From Porticoccaceae bacterium (GTDB lineage: Bacteria; Pseudomonadota; Gammaproteobacteria; Pseudomonadales; Porticoccaceae), in NCBI GenBank assembly GCA_023229065.1, contig JALNZZ010000001.1, positions 1 through 64,000 on the forward strand: a stretch of 64,000 bases of DNA, given 5' to 3'. The position numbers were made by a program, and so were the translations under genes. Shown here one piece after another: positions 16,827 to 25,764 of the stretch (position 1 is its first letter; the number at the start of each line of letters is the position of its first letter). The notes under the pieces were generated by a model that was not told the origin of the DNA, made no database searches, and was given only the letters and a program-made list of their open reading frames with translations.

Positions 16827-17489
16827 GTGACCAGCAGCGCGGCAGCGGTGCTGCTGGCGATCGACGAGGTGCCTGATCGAGTCATCGCCCGTTGGCTTGC
16901 CGCTTTGCCTGACTCGGCACAGACGCGTGCCCATGCGTTTCGCTCAGCCCGTCGTTACCGCCAGTTCGTGGCTGCGCGCCACCTGCTGACCACTCTGCTG
17001 CGGGAGCAGCTTGGAAGCGCAGTAGAAATTGCCGCCAAGCCCGATGGCAGACCTGGCATCGCAGGTGCCGAAGCATACTGCTCCCTTGCCCACAGTGGCA
17101 GTGCGGTGATGGCGGGGTTCAGCCTGCTGGGTCCTGTCGGGGTCGATATCGAGCAACATCGTCCACGAAATTTCGAGCGCCTGGTGATGACCTACTTCCA
17201 CCCGAGAGAGCAGAAGGAGTTCGCCGCTCTGGATCGCGACCAGCGAGAGCCCTGGTTCTACCGGCTGTGGACGCGCAAAGAAGCCTGTGCCAAGGCCTTG
17301 GGCCAGGGGCTGACACTGAAAGCCCTGGCGTCACTGGTGCCAGGCGAGGGTAATCACTTTGCGCTCAGCAGCGGCGTTCGCCAAAACTATAGTTTTGCAG
17401 TGGCCCATGGTGGTGTTGCAGAGGTAGTGCCCAGGGTGGTTTCCCATGAGGGCGCCGCCAGGCTTGCTGGTGAGGAGCCATTTACCTAG
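16827..17489 (+). CDS. 4'-phosphopantetheinyl transferase, Sfp type
   Basis: A 220-residue enzyme with the Sfp-type signatures GVDIEQHRPRN (metal-binding Asp and Glu) and FYRLWTRKEACAKALGQGL (WxxKEA motif). It moves 4'-phosphopantetheine from CoA onto the carrier-protein serine. Its place beside the APE cluster, which encodes two ACPs, suggests it serves that pathway, though it is in the opposite orientation and separated by one unrelated gene. It starts with GTG. Confidence 0.92.
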   Translation: MTSSAAAVLLAIDEVPDRVIARWLAALPDSAQTRAHAFRSARRYRQFVAARHLLTTLLREQLGSAVEIAAKPDGRPGIAGAEAYCSLAHSGSAVMAGFSLLGPVGVDIEQHRPRNFERLVMTYFHPREQKEFAALDRDQREPWFYRLWTRKEACAKALGQGLTLKALASLVPGEGNHFALSSGVRQNYSFAVAHGGVAEVVPRVVSHEGAARLAGEEPFT

Positions 17490-17516
17490 AACTCCGTGAG
17501 GCAAGCAGGCGGAGTT
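17490..17516 (+). terminator. Hairpin after the phosphopantetheinyl transferase gene
   Basis: A 7-bp inverted repeat, AACTCCG at 17490-17496 and CGGAGTT at 17510-17516, starts right after the stop codon. There is only a short T run, so it is a weak terminator candidate. Confidence 0.35.
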
Positions 17517-17554
17517 TCCCCTGAGCGGAGAACCTACCGGCTGATGCTATCTGC

Positions 17555-17560
17555 TAGAAT
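17555..17560 (+). promoter_or_regulatory. Possible -10 element of uvrD
   Basis: TAGAAT lies 8 bases before the uvrD ATG, with no good -35 at the usual distance. If used, transcription would begin at or within two bases of the ATG and give a nearly leaderless message. No Shine-Dalgarno sequence is present in that interval. Confidence 0.3.
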
Positions 17561-17568
17561 CCGCCCCC

Positions 17569-19725
17569 ATGGACGTAACCACTCTGATCGACTCTCTTAA
17601 TGCCGCCCAGCGCGAAGCCGTAACCTGTACCGATAGCCACCTGCTAGTGCTGGCGGGTGCCGGCAGTGGCAAAACCCGGGTGCTGGTGCACCGTATCGCC
17701 TGGCTGGCGCGGGTGGAGGGTATATCGCCCTACTCGATACTGGCGGTGACTTTTACCAATAAGGCGGCCCGGGAGATGCGTGAGCGCATCAACGAGCTGC
17801 TCGGTATGTCGCCCCAGGGTATGTGGGTGGGCACCTTCCACGGCCTGGCGCACCGCTTGCTGAAGGCCCACTGGCACGATGCCGGTCTGCCGGAAAACTT
17901 TCAGATCCTCGACTCCGATGACCAGTTGCGCTTGATCAAGCGTATTTACGCAACTCTCGATATCGACGATGGCCGCTGGCCCGTGCGTCAAGCGCAGTGG
18001 TTTATCAACGGACAGAAAGACGAGGGTTTGCGCGCCCGCCATATTGAGCGCACCAGCGATCCTTTCACACTCACCATGATTCAGGTGTACACCGCCTATG
18101 AAGAGGCGTGCCAGCGCGGCGGGTTGGTAGATTTTGCCGAGTTGCTGCTGCGGGCTCACGAGCTGTGGCTGGAAAAGCCTGAACTGTTGGCTCATTACCA
18201 GCAGCGTTTTTCCCATATTCTCGTGGATGAGTTTCAGGACACCAACGCCATTCAGTACGCCTGGTTGCGCATGTTGGCGGGCAAGGCGGCTATCGTCACT
18301 GCCGTCGGGGACGACGACCAGTCCATCTATGGTTGGCGTGGTGCTCGCATCGAGAACATCCAGAACTTCACCAGCCATTTTGAGAATGCCAAAGTGGTGC
18401 GCCTGGAGCAAAACTATCGCTCCACCGGTACCATCCTCAAGGCGGCCAACGCTGTGATCGCGCGCAACAGCGAGCGGCTGGGCAAAAATCTGTGGACCGA
18501 AGCCCACGACGGTGAGCCGATAGCCCTCTACGCGGCGTTCAACGAGCACGACGAAGCACGTTTTATTGCCGGCCGTATTCAGGATTGGGTAACGCAAGGC
18601 AACTTGCGCAGCGACTGCGCCATTCTCTACCGCTCCAATGCCCAGTCCCGGGTGCTGGAAGAGGCCTTGCTGCGTGAGCAGGTACCCTATCGTATCTACG
18701 GTGGCCAGCGCTTTTACGAGCGTCTGGAGATCCGCAACGCCCTGGCTTATCTGCGGTTGGTAGTGAACCGCCGCGATGACGCTGCCTTCGAGCGGGTGGT
18801 AAACACCCCTACCCGGGGCATCGGTGACAAGACGCTCGACGAAGTGCGTCAGCTGGCTCGCGCCGAAGGCCTCGCGCTGTGGGATGCCACCCGCGAGGCG
18901 ATCCCGCGCCTGCCTGGGCGGGCCGCCAATGCGCTGCAGCACTTTCTCGACCTGATCGATGGGCTGGCCAGTGGTATTGAAGAGTTGCCTCTCCACGAGC
19001 AGGTGGACCATGTGCTGGAGCGCAGTGGCCTGATCGATTTCCACCGCCGCGAAAAGGGTGAGCGCGGTCAAACACGAGTGGAAAACCTGGAGGAATTGGT
19101 CAGCGCCTGTCGCGCCTATGAGCCAGAGGATCCCGACCTCCCTGCCCTGCCCCAGTTTCTCGCCGAGGCAGCCCTCGATGCGGGAGAGCAGCAGGCTGAC
19201 AGCCATGAAGATGCGGTGCAGTTGATGACCCTGCACTCCGCCAAAGGCCTCGAGTTTCCCTTGGTCTTCATCGCGGGTATGGAGGAAAACCTCTTTCCTC
19301 ACAAGATGTCTGCCGAGGACCCTGAGCGCCTTGAAGAAGAGCGGCGTCTGGCTTATGTGGGGATCACCCGGGCGATGGAGAAGCTGTACCTGAGCTTTGC
19401 CGAGTGTCGCCAGCTGCACGGTAGCGAAAGCTGGAACGCAGTATCGCGCTTTGTGCGCGACATCCCCGCGGAGTTGGTAGAGGAGGTGCGTCTCGGCAGC
19501 GCCGTGTCGCGACCCACCAGCTACGCCGCCAAAGGGCCTTTTAGTGCCACGAGCGATGGCGCAGACACAGGCCTGAGACTCGGCCAGCGAGTGATGCACA
19601 AGGTCTTCGGTGAGGGAGTGGTACTCAATATGGAGGGCGGGGGCGCCCATGCCCGGGTCCAGGTCAACTTTAGTGAAGGTGCCAAGTGGCTGGTGTTGCA
19701 GTACGCCAATCTGCAAGCGCTCTAA
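17569..19725 (+). CDS. uvrD: DNA helicase II UvrD
   Basis: Superfamily 1A 3'-5' DNA helicase of 718 residues, close to the E. coli UvrD length of 720. It has the Q-motif (LNAAQREAV), Walker A GAGSGKT (30-36), DEFQDTN (motif II), GDDDQSIYGWRGA (motif III), QNYRST (motif IV), LMTLHSAKGLEFPLVF (motif V) and EERRLAYVGITRA (motif VI). It unwinds DNA in nucleotide excision and mismatch repair and removes RecA filaments. The start MDVTTLIDSLN aligns with the known MDVSYLLDSLN start. No LexA box is obvious upstream. Confidence 0.97.
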   Translation: MDVTTLIDSLNAAQREAVTCTDSHLLVLAGAGSGKTRVLVHRIAWLARVEGISPYSILAVTFTNKAAREMRERINELLGMSPQGMWVGTFHGLAHRLLKAHWHDAGLPENFQILDSDDQLRLIKRIYATLDIDDGRWPVRQAQWFINGQKDEGLRARHIERTSDPFTLTMIQVYTAYEEACQRGGLVDFAELLLRAHELWLEKPELLAHYQQRFSHILVDEFQDTNAIQYAWLRMLAGKAAIVTAVGDDDQSIYGWRGARIENIQNFTSHFENAKVVRLEQNYRSTGTILKAANAVIARNSERLGKNLWTEAHDGEPIALYAAFNEHDEARFIAGRIQDWVTQGNLRSDCAILYRSNAQSRVLEEALLREQVPYRIYGGQRFYERLEIRNALAYLRLVVNRRDDAAFERVVNTPTRGIGDKTLDEVRQLARAEGLALWDATREAIPRLPGRAANALQHFLDLIDGLASGIEELPLHEQVDHVLERSGLIDFHRREKGERGQTRVENLEELVSACRAYEPEDPDLPALPQFLAEAALDAGEQQADSHEDAVQLMTLHSAKGLEFPLVFIAGMEENLFPHKMSAEDPERLEEERRLAYVGITRAMEKLYLSFAECRQLHGSESWNAVSRFVRDIPAELVEEVRLGSAVSRPTSYAAKGPFSATSDGADTGLRLGQRVMHKVFGEGVVLNMEGGGAHARVQVNFSEGAKWLVLQYANLQAL

Positions 19726-19799
19726 AAACGAAAACCCAAGCTGGGCACCGTCGTCTGCCGCCAATACCCCGATAAGATTGGTGTGACAGTAAGCCGGGG

Positions 19800-19830
19800 T
19801 TGCAGTGTGGTGAGCTCACTCGCGTATAAC
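19800..19830 (+). promoter_or_regulatory. Weak candidate promoter for the TRAP-type binding protein gene
   Basis: TTGCAG (19800-19805) and TATAAC (19825-19830) face the lipoprotein gene, but the 19-base spacer is long. Low confidence. Confidence 0.25.
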
Positions 19831-19870
19831 TTGAAACTCAGCCCCATGGGCTTTGCTGGGAGAATCCACA

Positions 19871-21010
19871 ATGACAATAAAATTCATGTCGGGCGCACTT
19901 GTCCTGATACTCGCTGTGCTGTTGGCCGGTTGCGGCGCAGGTGAGCCGACGGCTGGCAGTGATGCAGGGGCAGCCGCCCCTGCCAAGGTCTATCGCTGGA
20001 AGATGGTAATGGCGTGGCCGAAGAACTTTCCGGGTCTTGGCACTGGTGCGGAGCGCTTCGCCGAGCACGTGGCGACCATGAGTGCGGGCCGGCTCAAGAT
20101 ACACATCTACGGTGCCGGTGAGCTGGTCCCGCCGATGGAAGTGTTTGATGCTGTCTCTCAGGGCACAGCGGAGATGGGCCACAGCGCCGCCTATTACTGG
20201 AAGGGCAAGGTGCCAGCTTCGGTCTTCTTTACCTCCGTGCCCTTTGGCATGACCACGGCAGAGACCAATGCCTGGCTGCACTACGGGGGCGGTTTGGAGC
20301 TGTGGCGGGAAGCCTATGCGCCGTTCAATATCATTCCTTTTGCTGGCGGCAATACCGGCGTGCAGATGGCCGGCTGGTTCAGCAAAGAAATCAATAGCCT
20401 GGCGGATCTCAAAGGTCTCAAGATGCGCATTCCCGGGCTCGGTGGCGAAGTTTTTCAGCGGGTCGGCGGCCAGCCCATCAATATTCCCGGCAGTGAGCTG
20501 TACATCTCGATGGAAACGGGGGTAATTGACGCCGTGGAGTGGGTTGGCCCCTACAACGACCTCGCCTTCGGTTTCCAGAACCTGGGCAAGGGGCAGCGCA
20601 CCTTGCGCTACTACTATCCGGGCTGGCAGGAGCCTACCGGAACCTTGGAGCTGTTGGTCAACAAGAAAGCTTTCGAAAGTCTGCCCGCGGATTTGCAGGC
20701 GATTGTGGAAGTGGCTGCCCGCGCCGCCAACCAGGACATGATGGATGAATACATTGCCTACAGTGCCAGAGCCTATCGGGACCTGCTGGAGAGATATGGT
20801 GTGGATATTCGTCCACTGCCAATGGATGTGCTGGAGAGTCTGAGGCAGGAGTCTGCCAAGGTATTGGAAGATATCGCCGCCAGTGACGAGCTGGCGGGGC
20901 GGATACACGCCTCCCAACAGGCGTTTGCAGCCCACACAGTGCCTTACCAGCGCATTACCGAAGAAGCCTACATTGAGGTCAGGCGGGCCTTGGAGAAGCC
21001 GTTAGAATAA
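19871..21010 (+). CDS. TRAP transporter solute-binding lipoprotein, DctP family
   Basis: A 379-residue DctP-type periplasmic binding protein with a lipoprotein signal (lipobox LLAGC, Cys about 19). The core begins YRWKMVMAWPKNFPGLGTGAE and includes the family signature region LKMRIPGLGGEVF and SMETGVIDAVEW, close to TakP/FcbT1-like proteins that bind 2-oxo acids or related carboxylates. The start at 19871 has GGGAGA about 8 bases upstream; an in-frame start at 19853 is less likely. No DctQ or DctM membrane genes are adjacent, so it is an orphan receptor. Ligand unknown. Confidence 0.88.
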   Translation: MTIKFMSGALVLILAVLLAGCGAGEPTAGSDAGAAAPAKVYRWKMVMAWPKNFPGLGTGAERFAEHVATMSAGRLKIHIYGAGELVPPMEVFDAVSQGTAEMGHSAAYYWKGKVPASVFFTSVPFGMTTAETNAWLHYGGGLELWREAYAPFNIIPFAGGNTGVQMAGWFSKEINSLADLKGLKMRIPGLGGEVFQRVGGQPINIPGSELYISMETGVIDAVEWVGPYNDLAFGFQNLGKGQRTLRYYYPGWQEPTGTLELLVNKKAFESLPADLQAIVEVAARAANQDMMDEYIAYSARAYRDLLERYGVDIRPLPMDVLESLRQESAKVLEDIAASDELAGRIHASQQAFAAHTVPYQRITEEAYIEVRRALEKPLE

Positions 21011-21497
21011 CCTTCAAGCGCTGTTCATTTCCAGGATCAAGAGCGATGGAGAGCTGTTTCAGGTACAGGTGGACGTTGCTTTCTGCTGCAGCCGCGCCAG
21101 GCTTGCCGGATAGTGTCGCCCCTTGCCAGGCTGCCAGGAGGGCTTGCAGAAGTTCACCTTGCAGTCGCTCGGCAACCAGCTCATTGTCGAGGATTGCCTG
21201 CCGCAACGTTTCGCTATCGGCCGCTGAGGGGGCGGCGATAGCTGACCGATACTTTTTGAGCCAGCGGCGGGCCGATCGCAAAGGTCTGACCAGGTTCTGA
21301 CGCCAAGGCTCGCTATCGTTGATCAGCATGTGCAATTGTGCCGGGTGGAGTGGCCCCCACTCATAGCCTGACCACAGGCACAGCAAGAGCAGCATGACAT
21401 CAAGATCGTACTGTTCTTGCAGCCACAGACAGGCATCCGCCACCCCTGGCTCGCCGTAAAGATGGGTAGCAAACAGCCAAAAGTCGTTTGTTTTCAT
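20979..21497 (-). CDS. TIGR02444 family conserved protein
   Basis: A 172-residue cytoplasmic protein starting NDFWLFATHLYGEPGVADACLWLQEQYDLDV, the typical opening of the TIGR02444 family of gammaproteobacteria. It appears helical with no catalytic motif. It is the last gene of the leftward def-to-trkH series, 12 bases after trkH, and its end overlaps the convergent TRAP-type gene by 32 bases. Function is unknown in the family. Confidence 0.8.
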   Translation of the reverse strand: MKTNDFWLFATHLYGEPGVADACLWLQEQYDLDVMLLLLCLWSGYEWGPLHPAQLHMLINDSEPWRQNLVRPLRSARRWLKKYRSAIAAPSAADSETLRQAILDNELVAERLQGELLQALLAAWQGATLSGKPGAAAAESNVHLYLKQLSIALDPGNEQRLKVILTASPRPA

Positions 21498-21509
21498 GCC
21501 GCAGTGCTC

Positions 21510-22958
21510 TCAGCGTCGCCAGAACATGGGCGAGAACAGTACCAGTACGGTAAAGATTTCCAATCGTCCCAGGATCATGGCGACGACCAGTACCCACTTG
21601 GAGAAAGCGTTGAGATCGCCGAAATGGGCTGCGACATCACCGAGGCCGGGGCCGAGATTGTTGAGGCTGGCGGCAGTGGCTGACCAGGCGGTGACGAAAT
21701 CCATCCCGGCGGCCAATAGCAACAAGACGATCAAGTAGTAGACCGCCAGATAGACGCCAAAAAATGCCCATACCGCATCGGTGACACGGGTGGGTACCGC
21801 CCAGTTGCGGACCTTCATTGAAAACACACCACTGGGGTGCACCAGCCGAGCGATCTCGCGCATTACCTGCTTGTACATAATCAGCATACGGCCCATTTTT
21901 ACGCCGCCGGTGGTGGAACCAACGCAGCCGCCAAAGAACGACATCACCAGCAGAAAGAACGGCAAAAAACTGGGCCAGGCGCTGAAGTTGGCGGTAGCAA
22001 AGCCGGTCGTGGTGGTAATGGATACCAGCTGGAAGATACCGTGTACAACGCTCTGTTCCATACCGTAAACGCGGGCAAAGAACAGATAGCCACATACCAC
22101 CACCGAGCAGCCCAACAGGATGAGCAAAAAGGCCTTGGCTTCCGGGTTGCGCCAGTAGTGGAATACAGTGCCTCGTATCCAGGTGTAGTAGTGCAGTCCA
22201 AAGCTGATGGACGACAACACCATAAAAATGATGCAGATGGCATAGATCAGATTGTTGTCGAATTGCCCGATACTGGTGTCGTAATTGGCGAAACCGCCAG
22301 TGGCAACGGTGGAGAAGCTGTGGGTGAGGGCGTCGAAGAAGGTCATCCCCGCGGCCCAGTAAGCGAGGGTACAAGCGGCGTTGAGCATGACATAGATAAG
22401 AAACAGCGCCTTGGCGGTTTCGGCGATGCGCGGCGTCATCTTGGTTTCCTTTGACGGTCCCACCATCTCTGTGCGGTAGAGCTGCATGCCGCCGATGCCC
22501 AACATGGGCATAATCGCCACGGCGATCACTACGATACCGATACCGCCGAGAAAGTGTAGCTGCTGTCGGTAGTAGAGAATCGAGCGGGGCAAGTCGTCGA
22601 GGCCGCTGATTACAGTGCCGCCTGTGGTGGTGATACCGGAAACAGACTCGAACAGGGCGTCGCTGAAGGATAGCGCCAGGCTATCCACCAGCAGCAGCGG
22701 CAGAGTGCCGGTAAGTCCTAATGCCAGCCAGAACAGCACCGTAATGATAAAGCCGTCGCGGGTGCGCAGTTCTGCGTTGATGCGGCTGAACGGCAGCCAC
22801 ATCAGCATCCCCAGAGAGAAGGTAATAGCGAAAGCAAGAAAAAAAGCCTCGGCGGTGTCCTCGGTATATGCCACCGACACCACGATGGGCACCAGCAGAG
22901 TGATGCTGAACAACATCAGAAACAGGCCGAGAATACGCGAGACGACGGCGGGGTGCAT
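21510..22958 (-). CDS. trkH: Trk system potassium uptake protein TrkH
   Basis: A 482-residue polytopic membrane protein with four pore-forming M-P-M repeats of the Trk/Ktr/HKT family; selectivity-filter-like segments include SGITTTGGTVISG, STVATGGFANYD, SITTTTGFATANF and AATASLNNLGPGL. It is the potassium-conducting subunit, working with the NAD-binding regulator TrkA encoded 35 bases upstream. Length is normal (483 in E. coli). Confidence 0.96.
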   Translation of the reverse strand: MHPAVVSRILGLFLMLFSITLLVPIVVSVAYTEDTAEAFFLAFAITFSLGMLMWLPFSRINAELRTRDGFIITVLFWLALGLTGTLPLLLVDSLALSFSDALFESVSGITTTGGTVISGLDDLPRSILYYRQQLHFLGGIGIVVIAVAIMPMLGIGGMQLYRTEMVGPSKETKMTPRIAETAKALFLIYVMLNAACTLAYWAAGMTFFDALTHSFSTVATGGFANYDTSIGQFDNNLIYAICIIFMVLSSISFGLHYYTWIRGTVFHYWRNPEAKAFLLILLGCSVVVCGYLFFARVYGMEQSVVHGIFQLVSITTTTGFATANFSAWPSFLPFFLLVMSFFGGCVGSTTGGVKMGRMLIMYKQVMREIARLVHPSGVFSMKVRNWAVPTRVTDAVWAFFGVYLAVYYLIVLLLLAAGMDFVTAWSATAASLNNLGPGLGDVAAHFGDLNAFSKWVLVVAMILGRLEIFTVLVLFSPMFWRR

Positions 22959-22993
22959 GGCGTGTCCTGAGTTAAAAGTCCTGAACGATGGGC

Positions 22994-24376
22994 CTAGAAG
23001 AAAGAGAAGCCGACCTGGAAGAGTCGCTCTATATCCTTGACCCGGCGCTTGTCCACCACGAACACGATGACGTGATCGCCATTTTCAATCACCGTATCGC
23101 GGTGGGCGATCACTACTTTGCCGTTGCGTTCCAGTGCTGCAAGGGTCGCGCCGGGAGGAGACACGATGTCCTCAATCTTGCGGCCTACCACCTTGGAGCT
23201 CTTGGCATCGCCGTGGACGATGATTTCCAGTGCTTCGGCCGCACCGCGACGCAAGGAATGCACGTTGACTGCACCGCTCTTGCGCACATGGGTGAGCAAC
23301 AGGCTGGCGGTAGCCTGCTGCGGCGAGACGGCAATATCGATTTCTCCAGCTTGCATCAGGTCTGCATACACCGGATTCTGAATCAGGGTGAGCACCTTCC
23401 GGCAACCGAGTCGCTTGGCCAGCAGGGACGCCATGATATTGACTTCATCGTCATTGGTGAGGGCCAAAAACAAGTCGGTTTTGTCGATATTCTCCTCGCG
23501 CAGCAGGTCCTGGTCAGTAGCGGAACCATTGAGCACCGTGGTGCGGTCCAGATGCTCGGCGAGAAACTCGCAGCGGGCGCGAGTAAACTCGATGATCTTG
23601 ACGTTGTAATCGTGCTCCAGGGCCTGGGCGAGGCGGAAGCCGACATTGCCGCCGCCGGCGATGATGAGCCGCCGATAGGGAAGCTCTTGTTGGCGCAGCT
23701 CGCCCAGCACAGTGCGAATATTGTCCCGTGCGGCAATGAAAAACACTTCGTCGCCAGCTTCGATCACCGTATCGCCTTTTGGCACTATGGAGCGATCGTG
23801 GCGAAAAATAGCTGCCACCCGGGTATCCACCTTGGGCAGATGCTCTTTGAGAGAGCGCAGCTGTTTGCCCACCAGAGGGCCGCCGTTGTAGGCGCGCACA
23901 GCGACCAGCTGCATGATGCCGTTGGCAAAGTCGAGCACCTGTAGGGAGCCAGGTTGTTCCACCAAGCGGCGGATATAGTCGGTGACTACTTGCTCGGGAG
24001 TAATAAGCACATCGACGGGGATATGCTCGGCGGTGAACAGTTTGTCGCGGAAGCGGGGGTTGGCATAGCTCTGGGCACGCACTCGAGCGATCTTGGTGGG
24101 GGTGCGAAACAGCGAATAGGCCACTTGGCAGGCCAGCATATTGATTTCGTCGCTACTGGTGACGGCCACGATCATATCCGCGTCCTCCATGCCAGCGCGA
24201 AGGAGTACATCCGGATGGCAGCCCATGCCGAGCACGGTGCGGATATCGAGGCGGTCCTGTAACTCCTGCAGGCGATTGCCGTTAATGTCCACCACGGTAA
24301 TATCGTTGGCTTCACCTGCCAGATGCTCCGCCAGGGTGCCACCTACCTGACCGGCGCCGACAATAGTAATTTTCAT
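22994..24376 (-). CDS. trkA: Trk system potassium uptake regulator TrkA
   Basis: A 460-residue cytoplasmic protein with two RCK units: an N-terminal NAD-binding fold (MKITIVGAGQVGGTLAEHL), a TrkA-C domain, a second Rossmann unit (LIIAGGGNVGFRLAQAL) and a second TrkA-C domain. It gates TrkH according to nucleotide binding. The start MKITIV at 24376 overlaps the rsmB stop by 4 bases; the upstream in-frame extension lies in rsmB. Confidence 0.96.
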   Translation of the reverse strand: MKITIVGAGQVGGTLAEHLAGEANDITVVDINGNRLQELQDRLDIRTVLGMGCHPDVLLRAGMEDADMIVAVTSSDEINMLACQVAYSLFRTPTKIARVRAQSYANPRFRDKLFTAEHIPVDVLITPEQVVTDYIRRLVEQPGSLQVLDFANGIMQLVAVRAYNGGPLVGKQLRSLKEHLPKVDTRVAAIFRHDRSIVPKGDTVIEAGDEVFFIAARDNIRTVLGELRQQELPYRRLIIAGGGNVGFRLAQALEHDYNVKIIEFTRARCEFLAEHLDRTTVLNGSATDQDLLREENIDKTDLFLALTNDDEVNIMASLLAKRLGCRKVLTLIQNPVYADLMQAGEIDIAVSPQQATASLLLTHVRKSGAVNVHSLRRGAAEALEIIVHGDAKSSKVVGRKIEDIVSPPGATLAALERNGKVVIAHRDTVIENGDHVIVFVVDKRRVKDIERLFQVGFSFF

Positions 24377-25707
24377 GACAGTGCAGCTTCCTGTTCCGGT
24401 AGTACCTTCTCCAGCAAAGCATAGTAAAAGCCATCCGGTCCACCTGGTGTTGGCAGCAATTGCCGACCGCAGCTGGTGGCGATGCCCCACGAAACGTCGA
24501 TGGGCAGTAGGCGTGCTTCTGGGTGATGTTCGGTAAAGGCGCTTACCACGGCGTCATTCTCCGCCGGTAATACAGAGCAAGTTGCGTACAGCAGCTGTCC
24601 GCCGGGTTTCAGCACAGCCCACAGTGCCGTTAGTAGAGCCAGCTGGGTTGCGGCCAGTCTGCCGATATCGGCAGACTGGCGCAACAGCTTGATATCGGGG
24701 TGGCGGCGTATCACACCACTGGCAGAGCAGGGAGCGTCGAGCAGTATACGGTCGAAGAGGCGCCCGTCCCACCAGGAGGACAGGGTTGCGGCATCGGCGG
24801 CTTTGAGCGTAGCGCAGAGGCCAAGGCGGTCGAGATTGTCAGCAACTCGCTGGAGTCGCTCACCGTCCACATCAAGGGCGACCAGCTCTGCAAGGGCGGG
24901 CTGCTGTTCCAGGAGGTGGCAGGCTTTGCCGCCGGGGGCACTGCAGGCGTCCAGCGCCCGCTCGCCAGGAGCGGGTGCCAGCAGCTGTGCACACAGCTGG
25001 GCCGCCTCGTCCTGTACGCTCACCGCCCCGACGCTGAAATCGGGCAGCAGATCCACGGCCTGGGGCTCGTCCAGGTAGATGGCGGTAGGGGTCAGGGGCG
25101 CGGCATGAGCACCTATGCCTGCATCGGCGAGTTGTATCAGGTAGTTGTCCCGGTCGCCGTGGCGGGTGTTGACCCGCAAGACCATGGGCGGTCGTGTATT
25201 GTTGGCGGCAAACAGGGCCGTAGCTTGTTCAGGCCAGGCGCTTTCGAGTGCCTTGCGCAGCCAGGTCGGATGAGCTGTGGTGAATTGAGGGTCGGTGGCG
25301 AAGCGGGCCTCAAGACTGTCGCGCTCGCGCAGGAAGCGACGCAACACACCGTTGGCGAGGCCTTTGGCCCAGGGTCGTTTGAGGGCCTGACAGGCGGCGA
25401 CCGTTTCGTTGACAGCAGCGTGATCGGGCGTGCGCATATGGCGTAACTGATAGAGGCCGGCGGCCAGCAGCATGGTGATCTCGGCGTCTTTGGCCTTAAG
25501 GGGGCGGTCGATCAGAGCGCCGAGCAGCCGTTCCAGTGCCGGGTACCAGCGCAGGGTGCCGTAGCAGAGTTCTTGCACCAAAGCGCGGTCAGAGGCGGTG
25601 ACTCGCTCCAAGGCGGCGGGGAGCAGAGTGTTCAGTGAGCCCTCTTGGCGCAAAACGCCAGCCAGTACTCGGGCACAGGCTTCCCGTGCTTTCACTGCGC
25701 AGTGCAC
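24373..25707 (-). CDS. rsmB: 16S rRNA (cytosine-967-C5)-methyltransferase RsmB
   Basis: A 444-residue enzyme with an N-terminal NusB-like RNA-binding domain (about 1-140) and a C-terminal Rossmann methyltransferase: SAM-binding LDACSAPGGKACHLLE, LLDAPCSASG (motif IV with PC) and LLYATCSVLPAEN (motif VI with TC). Both catalytic cysteines of the Sun/RsmB family are present. Start is GTG at 25707; a second GTG four codons downstream is possible. It follows fmt by 57 bases. Confidence 0.96.
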   Translation of the reverse strand: MHCAVKAREACARVLAGVLRQEGSLNTLLPAALERVTASDRALVQELCYGTLRWYPALERLLGALIDRPLKAKDAEITMLLAAGLYQLRHMRTPDHAAVNETVAACQALKRPWAKGLANGVLRRFLRERDSLEARFATDPQFTTAHPTWLRKALESAWPEQATALFAANNTRPPMVLRVNTRHGDRDNYLIQLADAGIGAHAAPLTPTAIYLDEPQAVDLLPDFSVGAVSVQDEAAQLCAQLLAPAPGERALDACSAPGGKACHLLEQQPALAELVALDVDGERLQRVADNLDRLGLCATLKAADAATLSSWWDGRLFDRILLDAPCSASGVIRRHPDIKLLRQSADIGRLAATQLALLTALWAVLKPGGQLLYATCSVLPAENDAVVSAFTEHHPEARLLPIDVSWGIATSCGRQLLPTPGGPDGFYYALLEKVLPEQEAALS

Positions 25708-25764
25708 TCTCTCAAGGGATGTCTTGCAGGGCGAAGGGCACCGGATAAAGTGGAAACTATGGCA

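Noticed and set aside
17644..19764. 706-codon open frame antisense to uvrD
   Set aside because: It mirrors a strongly conserved helicase gene, has no family features, and follows from codon bias in G+C-rich coding DNA.
25692..25703. Palindrome CACTGCGCAGTG at the rsmB start as an operator
   Set aside because: It overlaps the GTG start and first codons of rsmB within a gene series, and a 12-base G+C-rich palindrome can occur by chance.
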